Origin: UMGS1590 sp963558655
GTDB lineage: Bacteria > Bacillota > Peptococcia > Peptococcales > Peptococcaceae
Assembly: GCA_963558655.1 (NCBI GenBank)
Contig: CAUWHJ010000003.1
Coordinates: 103,008 to 167,007 of the forward strand
Direction of reading: 5' to 3'
Length of the DNA stretch: 64,000 bases
The translations under genes were made by a program, and so were the position numbers. Shown here one piece after another: positions 52,564 to 60,143 of this stretch. Below the pieces are notes generated by a model. That model was not told the origin of the DNA and searched no databases. It worked only from the letters and a program-made list of their open reading frames with translations. Positions within the stretch are counted from its first letter, which is position 1. The number at the start of each line of letters is the position of its first letter.

Positions 52564-53505
52564 CTACTTAATCTTCGCCAACACATCGGCGAACAGTGCG
52601 TAATTATGTTTCACACCATCATCTAAGTCGATCGAAATATTCTGGTCGGCAAGATGATGGGTTTTTTCTTCGTATTGCTGAATTTCCAAAGATTGATCTT
52701 GCAGTTTTTTCTGCTGCTTGGTGAGCTTCACACGTTCCGAGCCGCTGGCTTGCTGGATGGCTTCATCAAGATGGGCGAGCTGGGTGCGGTAGCGTTCCTG
52801 TTGTTCGTGGACATAGTCGGTACGCATACGTGCGAGGAGATCTGGTTTGTAGCGGTGCATATAAATCAGCGCTTTGAAGCCATTCTTCTTGCCGCTGTCA
52901 AACAGCCAATAGATTGGTCGTTTCTTGTAGGTCTGACAGTGGTCTTTGTAAAACTCTTTCAAAAAATAATTGCGGATAATCTCGCGCGAGGTACCCTTAC
53001 CGCCCAGTGCATCAGCAATAAACTTCAGGTTTTCCTCCAACGTTTCTTTACCATACACCACTTCCACCCAGTTCACAAAACGTCCGATGATGTCATCGTC
53101 AAAATACTCGTCATCACAGATTGGAATAATGTTGTCCGCATCAGGAATAAACGTCGTGTACTTGCTGGCATCCCACGCTCCACCAGCGTAAGCGAGGCCT
53201 TCCACATCCAGCGAGTAACGCCCAAACATACAGCCCACAGCGTAGGAAATCAGTGATACCATTTCATCGCGTTTCGTGCGCACATAGCTGCTGCCCTTCA
53301 TACTTTCCGGCACATCCTCCTCACTGTCAAAGATACGATGCACCGTAATATCCTTATCCGCAACCTCTGGCGTCAATTCATCCTGTAAACCATAGATTTC
53401 TATGAAAATTTCATTGAGTTTTTCTTCATTCGCTTTTAGTTGTTGGAAACGTTCTTCACATTCTTGCTTCCATGCGTTGTATTTATCAACTATCAAACGT
53501 GCCAT
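52564..53505 (-). CDS. pglX: separately started C-terminal domain of PglX
   Basis: A 313-residue protein matching the C-terminal part of BREX methyltransferase PglX. It starts KYNAWKQECEERFQQLKANE, continues with SYAVGCMFGRYSLDVEGLAY, DEYFDDDIIGRFVNWVEVVYG and GTSREIIRNYFLKEF, and has KRPIYWLFDSGKKNGFKAL before a coiled-coil tail. In intact PglX this follows the target-recognition region in one polypeptide. Here it has its own ATG and a near-ideal AAAGGAGG site, overlapping the HEPN-motif gene by 20 bases. It is open throughout, so a stand-alone domain may be made. Whether it complements the fragment upstream is unknown. Confidence 0.82.
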   Translation of the reverse strand: MARLIVDKYNAWKQECEERFQQLKANEEKLNEIFIEIYGLQDELTPEVADKDITVHRIFDSEEDVPESMKGSSYVRTKRDEMVSLISYAVGCMFGRYSLDVEGLAYAGGAWDASKYTTFIPDADNIIPICDDEYFDDDIIGRFVNWVEVVYGKETLEENLKFIADALGGKGTSREIIRNYFLKEFYKDHCQTYKKRPIYWLFDSGKKNGFKALIYMHRYKPDLLARMRTDYVHEQQERYRTQLAHLDEAIQQASGSERVKLTKQQKKLQDQSLEIQQYEEKTHHLADQNISIDLDDGVKHNYALFADVLAKIK

Positions 53506-54088
53506 TATTCTCCTCCTTTAAGATGTCTTCAGAGTAGTATTTGTGATCTTTATCAACAACAAAAATCCAATCTAACAAAGCATGTTTTTGAATGAGGATT
53601 TCCACCGTTGCTGTCCTACCATCTTTATCTTCTAATAAAATATTCCCATTTTCAAAGCAGTATATCCTTCCATGCGCAAGCGCATTTCGAATATGCCGAA
53701 ATAAGGCTGCTACCTTTGATTCTTTGTGGTCAAACTCAATTATTTCATTTTCATTTAGTTTAATTCCGTAATTTTGATTCATCACAGCCCGAGGATGTTC
53801 AATACAAATTTTTCCCTTAGGTGATAGATTCATTTTCTTTAACGTTTCATTGGTTTTGTTAACCTTGATAATACAAAATTTCTCTATATTCGCACTTTCA
53901 GCAAGTTTTCTAAGAAGGGCTGGGTAGCCTTCTTTTTTACCAGTTGTTGTTTTCCATCCATAATCTGTCACTTTTCGCGAAAGCTCGCTTCCCCCACCCA
54001 ACGTATGTATTACATAAAAATCCCAAATCAAATTAATCTGCTCTTTTGAAAAACCAATTTCCTGTAATGTTTTGGCTTCTACTTTCAT
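53486..54088 (-). CDS. HEPN-motif protein nested inside pglX, unknown
   Basis: A 200-residue protein without membrane segments. Residues 131-141 read RHIRNALAHGR, containing the Rx4H motif (Arg134 and His139) of HEPN domains, many of which are RNases or toxins in defence systems. Around it are helices (VAALFRHIRNAL) and an acidic beta-rich stretch (CFENGNILLEDKDGRTATVEILI). The full family assignment is tentative. It lies between the TRD fragment and the C-terminal domain of PglX, is AT-rich like the TRD segment, lacks its own ribosome binding site and follows an 18-codon ORF by ATGA overlap. Its end overlaps the next ORF by 20 bases. Confidence 0.68.
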   Translation of the reverse strand: MKVEAKTLQEIGFSKEQINLIWDFYVIHTLGGGSELSRKVTDYGWKTTTGKKEGYPALLRKLAESANIEKFCIIKVNKTNETLKKMNLSPKGKICIEHPRAVMNQNYGIKLNENEIIEFDHKESKVAALFRHIRNALAHGRIYCFENGNILLEDKDGRTATVEILIQKHALLDWIFVVDKDHKYYSEDILKEENNGTFDS

Positions 54089-54141
54089 TCTAGATATTTT
54101 TTACCCTGACAATTATGTTCAAATCCTTCTTTGGCTGCCAT
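54085..54141 (-). CDS. 18-codon ORF coupled to the HEPN-motif gene
   Basis: Reads MAAKEGFEHNCQGKKYLE and stops at TGA overlapping the HEPN gene ATG. A GAGGTG site lies seven bases before its ATG, ten bases after the end of the TRD fragment. As the HEPN gene lacks its own site, translation through this ORF may be how it is expressed. It could also be a remnant of a longer gene. Confidence 0.42.
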   Translation of the reverse strand: MAAKEGFEHNCQGKKYLE

Positions 54142-54151
54142 TAATAACACC

Positions 54152-55267
54152 TCACACTAGTGAAATTTTTTTAAAATCCCATGATGTTTCAAATGAATCC
54201 CAATCTTGCTTACTCTCGTTAATATTCTCAATAGAGATTTCATTAACTTTCTCTTCAAGAATATTATTAATAATAAGTGGCGTATTTTTTACATCCTTAA
54301 CTTGTAATGTAATAGTTGGGTTTAAAACTTTAAAATAATAATCCGCAACAATTGAATTAAAAAACGAAAGAGAATACAGATTATTTTTCACGTCTAAAAT
54401 GCAAGGTCCTTTTTTATCAAAAATAGATATTGGTGGTAAATACCTAAAAGAATTTATTCCACTCGTCAATTCAGTATAGGTTATACCTTCCTTAAACCAA
54501 TATTTTTCTGACAATAAATTCGAAGATGGATTGGTTTTATAAAAATATCTAGCTTTCTCAGACCAATTAATAATTAATTCAATATTACCATACCATTTTC
54601 TAAATGGCCCTCCTTTAATATATATCACCCATTTTTTATTGTTTCCTATACATTCCTTATTTACTTCCCAAATTTTTCTTAAAAACACGTCATTATTTGC
54701 AGTAATATTTTGTGAGCCAGTAAATAAACTAATCGAATCAATGCTTATTCCCTTCGAAAAATTACCTATAAAATTCTCGCTCACCCAATAGGCGACTGGG
54801 GAGCCGGAGATTTTGGAGAAGTTGGACTGCTGGGCGGTGTAGCGATTTTCTTCTGCCAAAAACATTTCTTCTTTTCCCTGCTCTGTGGTTGGATCAATCA
54901 AGCGACAATACACACCTTTGTAACCTTTGAGATCAGAATTTCTCATAACAAAGCTGGTAGTTTGGACAACTTCGCCTCCGATTTCGTCAAATGCACGAGG
55001 CCCAAGATGCGCCATGTTGACGGTATCAGTTTGCAAAAGTTCCTTACGTAATTTTTCATAGCTGGAAAGAAACATCCAAGAATGCTGTGTAATCATCGCC
55101 TGATAGCCATACTCAGCAGTCATTTCATGGCAACGCTCAATGAATACAGCAAACAAATCGCTCTTGCTATCCGGATAATGTTTTTTTACAAAATCCGAGA
55201 GATGTTTACTCATGTTGCTGCTGCCCATGTAAGATGGGTTGGTGATGACAACATCGTATTTTTGCAA
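54152..55267 (-). pseudogene. pglX: PglX middle fragment: methyltransferase motif IV and target-recognition region
   Basis: About 371 residues continuing PglX after a frameshift. It opens QKYDVVITNPSYMGSSNMSKH: motif IV of N6-adenine methyltransferases, but NPSY instead of NPPY. The target-recognition region follows and ends with KQDWDSFETSWDFKKISLV, the conserved PglX segment before the C-terminal domain; a TGA stop follows at once. From about 54,790 leftwards the DNA becomes very AT-rich (two lines I counted have 30% and 23% G+C, against about 53% in a line of the N-terminal part). That suggests an exchanged specificity cassette. Confidence 0.82.
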
Positions 55268-55287
55268 GAGGATTTCTGCCTGAACGA

Positions 55288-56709
55288 TCAGTGGATAAAA
55301 TGTCCAATATAGGCTTGTGTGGAAAGGCTGCCCATGGTGGAATCGCCATCCATTTCTGCCAGGCGATTACGCAAGATAGCCAAGTCTTGCAAGGTGAGGT
55401 TGAGTGGCAAAAGGCTGCCAACTTCTTTGGCGTCCTGAAACGCTTCCCAAAGTTGTCTGGCAACGGGTTCTGCGTCACCCAAATAGCCCCAGGCGCCTTC
55501 ATGCAAAGGCTGGCTGTTTTGCAGGGCGTACAGGTGTGGCTGAATGCCACGTGTGAAGATGCGGCGGTCGTATTGACGCGCTTTCATCATCACAGCAAAA
55601 TAAGCAAGCTGAGCGGCGCGGTCGTCAATGTCCAAACCATAGAGATTGTGTTGGAGAATTTGTTGTGCGGCGTCACGCTGGCTGATGCCGCCCGCTTCAT
55701 AAATTTGCATGAGCACGTCAAAGGCATAGACGAGAATGTGTCCACTACCCATGCATGGGTCGATGAGTTTTATAGCCTGGGGCGGATGGGTCGTGGTGAG
55801 TGCGTCCAACTGTGCACGCACGTCCGGTTCCTGTGCGGCTTCTGTTAGATAGTATTTCCAGCCCATTTTTTCAGCAAAGGCTTTTTCCTGTTCAATGCGT
55901 TCTTCTTCACTATTTCCTGTGCACTGACCACTCATCGCCAAACGTCCAAGACTGTTTTCAACCATGTAGCGCACAATCCAATCCGGCGTGAAGAGCTGGG
56001 TGGCGGATGGAATGCGCTCTTTGGTGACTTTAACGTTCTTTTTCAACAGCGCATAGGTTTCTTCTTTGAGTTCTTCGTTGTAATACTGATACAACCAACC
56101 GATGATCTGCACCTGGTCGTGCCAGTCTTCTTCCGGAATGTCTGTGACGAGACGCCCGAGGATGCCGTCTGGTTTGAGGATGTTGTTTGGCAGGAGAAGT
56201 TCGGTGTAGCTGCCGAGGCGTTCAAACATACCTGGTAGGGCGCTGTTCAGGGCATTGCACTGAGTGAGCAACAAGTAGCGGTAAAGAGCGTCGGTCTGGT
56301 TTTGTTCGATATAGGCGGCAACTTTTGTTTGATCCAGCCCTTCCAGGTCGAGATGGAGAACGTCGCCCAGAATCTCCGGCTTGAAAGCGCCGTTGGCATC
56401 GGAAAAGATGCGGACATGGCTTAGTAAGTAGTTGTTTACTTCCATAAAGCGCAGAGCAATGAAACGGTTGAACCAAGTGTAGGCCACTTCTTCCATCACC
56501 TGCTTATAGCCTTTCGCCTTAATTTGCTGCACAAGGGTGGCACGTTGGCGCTGTTCATCGGTGGAGAGGGCACGGCCATTTGCTGTGACCGCGTCCTCTT
56601 CGCCGTAACTTTCTTCGGTGATGCCATATTGATAGGCACGCTGTTTAACTTGGTCGATCATTTCTGTGCGCGCCCAAACGGCAAATTTTTGAATAGCATT
56701 TTTATTCAT
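55288..56709 (-). pseudogene. pglX: PglX N-terminal methyltransferase fragment, frameshifted
   Basis: First 473 residues of the BREX adenine methyltransferase PglX (BrxX), which marks host DNA. ATG at 56709 follows AAAGGAG by seven bases and begins MNKNAIQKFAVWARTEMIDQ. Conserved segments are ATQLFTPDWIVRYMVENSLG and the SAM-binding motif LIDPCMGSGHILVYAFDVL near residue 317. The frame ends at TGA 55288 after QAYIGHFIH, while the neighbouring frame continues LIVQAEILLQKYDVV. One missing base near 55,290 explains this. The fragment has motif I without motif IV, so it should be inactive alone. Confidence 0.86.
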
Positions 56710-56725
56710 GGGTTCGCTCCTTTTC

Positions 56726-58219
56726 TTATCCAATCTGTACGATGTCTCCCTGTTCGATGGCGTGATAGAGTTTGGCACGAATGCTTTCGACGTAAGTGTC
56801 GATGTCGTTCTTGCTGGTCAGGCGTTTGACCGGGCAGAGACCTTCACGTGCCACAGTAGTAATTTTTGGCGCAGGTGGTGCGGCTTCTGCCACTTTGTCG
56901 CCACCGTTTGACATCACCGGTGGCTCGGCTGACGCAGCAAGGGCAGCAAAAACCGCTTGATAATAGCTGTCACGGTTTTTCTGAATCTGAGTGATGAAAG
57001 CGTCGAGTTCAAGCAGCGAGGTGTTTCTTTTTACCTCGCCACGCTTGAGCAGATAATAGCCTTTGGCCTTGTTAATGATGTCGCCTTCGTAGTCACACTC
57101 TGCGGCAAATTGCAGCACATCGTTTTCGCACTGGTCAATGTCTGCCAGCACCTGAGCCTTTTTCTCTGTGAGCAGGGTATCATGACCTTGTTTGAGCTGT
57201 TGCACAAGATTTGGCAATTCGCCGATGCGTGTATAAGGTTTTTCCATTTGCATGATATCGCCAATGCTGTTTAAAGCTTGCGCCATCTCTGACACGCCAA
57301 TAAGATAGTCGCGTTCTTTATCAAGCGTTTGCAATTCAGAAGCAGCATGGTCAAAAACATTACGCTGGGACGTAAAGAACTGTTCCAGATTTTCAAGGTC
57401 TTCGTCCATATCAAGAAGGTCATCTTGGCGCTGTACTATACGGTTCAACAGCGCCACATTATCGCCTGCCTGGCTGAGCACATCGCTGACTAGATCACGC
57501 GCCTGCATGAGCAAGTCTTTTTCTGGATAAGCGTGGTCGGCATATTGGTCGAGCATTTTCTGGTAATGATCGCGCTTGCTTTCAAAGGTGGATTTAACAA
57601 ACGCCACGAGATCATCTTCGTCCTGGGGAATGTCCATGGTGCCAAGGTATTCGCGCAAAAAAGAGGTGCTCTTGGTCATCAGTGCTTCGGACGGAACAAC
57701 ACGGCGAGCAACAACGGCTTTTTCGGTTTCGCTGCGTTTGCGCAGAAGATCCACGAGCTTGCGATCGGTTTTCTCGATATTTTGGCCACCATACTTGATG
57801 GTTACCTTATTCTGAGCGATGAGACGCGCAACAAGCGCAGCAATGTCGATTTCACGCCAGCCGTAAGGAATGGCTTGGTAACGATGCTGCACATCGCTCA
57901 TGGAAATGGTGCGCAGGCTAGCGGCTTGCAGCTCCAACCATTGGCTGATTTCGCGCATTGCTTCGGCATTATGGGCATGGCTAGCGAAAAGACTTTGATT
58001 CTCTGTGCTCCCATTTAAAATAGTAAGGATATCGGCATCGCTTTCGACAAATTGGTTGATCAAGCCGAGTTTATCGTACACACTTTCGACAAGGTAGGTC
58101 ATCGCTGCATCGAGCTTGTCTTTAGCGCCAGTTTGTTTAAACGCAAGACGCTCGCCATGAACAAAAAAGGTGCCTTCAACGATGGATTTTTCGATATACG
58201 TTTTAGCGCGGGCTTGCAA
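56726..58219 (-). pseudogene. brxC: BrxC C-terminal part, frameshifted
   Basis: C-terminal ~500 residues of BrxC/PglY, the large BREX ATPase. The frame is open from about 58,290; ATG-like starts within it (58219) are probably incidental. It has helical and coiled-coil segments (LDMDEDLENLEQFFTSQRNVF) and ends KNDIDTYVESIRAKLYHAIE, 16 bases before the pglX start. One missing base near 58,285-58,297 separates it from the preceding fragment: KYTRTK in one frame joins NISQLPETAQAIIHARQ in the other. Confidence 0.82.
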
Positions 58220-59196
58220 ATTACGCGCCTCGCGCTGACGGGCATGGATGATGGCTTGCGCGGTTTCCGGAAGCTGTGAAATGTTTTTGTTCTTGTGTAC
58301 TTTTCGATCTGCTTGGCCTGTTCCAACTCATCGTAGTATGGATAATCATCCGAAAGTACAACAATGACTTCGTTGTTGGCCTGAGATTCCATGATGAGTC
58401 GCTCGCTTTCAGCATCGTGCAAATCATTTGCCACAGTGACAATACGCAGGCGAATAGCGCCTGTTGCGTTACCGTGAATGGTGTCGTCAATGTATTTATC
58501 AAAATCGAAGCTGTATTTGCCCAAACTGAACTTTTTAGCCGGATAAATGTCTTCAAACACCGTGTCGGCAATGCTCTTGTTGATCTGTGACATATCAACC
58601 ACGGTATGGCGAATTTCGTTGGCAATATCCTGTTCTTCATCGGTAAGGAAAGCGTAGGTATCGCCACTGCGAGAAATGTAATTCTGGCTGAGCAAACGCT
58701 CAAGGGAATCGCTAACAGACTGGCGCAGAGCGATTTTATCCACGCGTACATCATCAATCATGAGGATGGCAATGTTGTCGATATTAGCTTTAATGTCGTC
58801 GATATAGCGAATGAGATAGAGCAGTTTGAGCACGTTCACATCCTGCAGTTCGAGACCATCGCCGTTATCGGCAGCAGTCTGAGCACGATCGATGACACGG
58901 CGAATGGCGCTATCCAAAGAGTTTCTTAGCGTATCATAAAATAAATAAAACGGTGCAAGAGCATTTTCGTCTTTCGCTTGGATTTTTTGAGCAGATTCTT
59001 GAAAACCACTAAGCATAGACCGTTCTCCCCCAGAAAAACTCTTTCCTACATTGCCATGCTTTCTGATTTGTGCAAAGACCTTCTGAATAACAATAAATTG
59101 ATAGGGTATAAACGGAAATGCGCCGACAAATTCGGTAACATTTGAGAAACCTTTAATGTCAAGAACAGGATTGTTGAAGATATAAAGATTTTTCAA
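58099..59196 (-). pseudogene. brxC: BrxC middle part, N-terminal ATPase domain missing
   Basis: About 300 BrxC residues from 59196 to the frameshift near 58,290, then an out-of-frame tail. The segment FVGAFPFIPYQFIVIQKVF followed by IRKHGNVGKSFSGGERSML belongs to the interior of BrxC, several hundred residues from its N-terminus. The P-loop domain before it is absent: the frame is closed by a stop 12 codons upstream of TTG 59196. Together the two fragments cover some 820 of about 1200 residues. No ribosome binding site precedes the TTG. I regard this as a 5'-truncated pseudogene. Confidence 0.83.
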
Positions 59197-59261
59197 AACG
59201 ACCTGGTTTTTTTCGTGATTAAGCGTGCTTTATTGCAAGATTATTTGCCTGCAAAGAAAAT

Positions 59262-59303
59262 AAAAAAAGTCCGGCTCAGATAAACTGAAACCGGAAAAAG
59301 TTT
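59262..59303 (-). terminator. probable terminator after the serine recombinase gene
   Basis: On the minus strand TCCGG, TTTCAG, loop, CTGA, GCCGGA, then CTTTTTTT. The stem has an internal loop. The 210-base gap between the recombinase and the brxC remnant (59197-59405) holds this hairpin and no ORF I can support, so the remnant appears to lack a promoter. Confidence 0.55.
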
Positions 59304-59405
59304 GTGATGGTTGGAAAATAGTTATATTTCATGGTAATATATGTAAGTGGAATTGTATTCTTGACAAGCCATATTCCCTGGCAATAAAGTACACTTTTTT
59401 GTTAA

Positions 59406-60017
59406 TTACTTACAACTCTCTTCATACCCTTTCGCCCGATAGCGAAAGCTTGACAGTGGCATTTCGCAGCGGCGTGCTGCTTCCACGCCAGTGATTGTAC
59501 CGGCTTGCCAGGCTTCGCAGACGCTGACGAAATTCTCCGGAAGTGGCTGAGCTGGGCGACTAAAACGAACGCCGCGTGCTTTAGCAGCAGCAATGCCTTC
59601 TGCCTGGCGTTGGCGAATATTGTTGCGTTCATTTTCTGCGACAAAACTGAGCACTTGCAGGACGATATCAGCCAGAAAAGTGCCAAGGAGATCTTTGCCG
59701 CGGCGTGTATCCAAAAGCGGCATATCCAGCACAACAATGTCCACGCCGTGCTCTTTGGTGAGCAAGCGCCATTCTTCCAGAATTTCTGCGTAATTGCGAC
59801 CAAGGCGATCAATGCTTTTGACGATGAGCACGTCATCACGCTTGAGCCTACGCAACAGCCGTTGATATTGCGGCCGCGCAAAATCTTTGCCGGACTGCTT
59901 ATCGTGGTAAATGTTGTTCAGCGGCACACCGGCTTGACGCAACGCAATGCGCTGGCGGTCGTCGTTTTGTTCACGGCTGGAAACACGTACATAACCCAAA
60001 ATTTTTGTTGTCATCAT
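59406..60017 (-). CDS. serine recombinase (resolvase/invertase family)
   Basis: A 203-residue small serine recombinase. The catalytic domain starts KILGYVRVSSREQNDDRQRI, with the nucleophile Ser in RVSS. It contains DVLIVKSIDRLGRNYAEILE and AENERNNIRQRQAEGI, the E-helix region, then a C-terminal helix-turn-helix (GTITGVEAARRCEMPLSSFRYRAKG). Length fits Tn3-type resolvases and invertases. AAGGAG precedes the ATG. It sits where brxA and brxB would be, with no transposase beside it. It could have mediated the deletion or could act on sites elsewhere; I see no clear res site. Confidence 0.88.
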   Translation of the reverse strand: MMTTKILGYVRVSSREQNDDRQRIALRQAGVPLNNIYHDKQSGKDFARPQYQRLLRRLKRDDVLIVKSIDRLGRNYAEILEEWRLLTKEHGVDIVVLDMPLLDTRRGKDLLGTFLADIVLQVLSFVAENERNNIRQRQAEGIAAAKARGVRFSRPAQPLPENFVSVCEAWQAGTITGVEAARRCEMPLSSFRYRAKGYEESCK

Positions 60018-60082
60018 TGAAACACTCCTTTAGAAATATTAGATTATTGGTTTATTCTAGCCGCTGCATTTTTTCCACGCAA

Positions 60083-60133
60083 AAAAGCCCTCGTTCACGT
60101 TTTCAAATACAGAAAACATGAACGAGGGCTTTT
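60083..60133 (-). terminator. terminator after the arylsulfotransferase-like gene
   Basis: AAAAGCCCTCGTTCA and TGAACGAGGGCTTTT pair, with an inner GTTTTC/GAAAAC stem and a small loop. A strong bidirectional-looking hairpin that isolates the BREX-recombinase island from the right-hand genes. Confidence 0.85.
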
Positions 60134-60143
60134 GATATATTTT

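Noticed and set aside
59361..59390. TTGACA followed 17-18 bases later by ATAAAG/TAAAGT on the plus strand
   Set aside because: It resembles a promoter but would only read antisense into the recombinase gene, and the -10 is poor.
46736..60017. Possible CRISPR array or Cas genes within the defence island
   Set aside because: No regularly spaced direct repeats and no Cas-like motifs were found there or elsewhere in the window.
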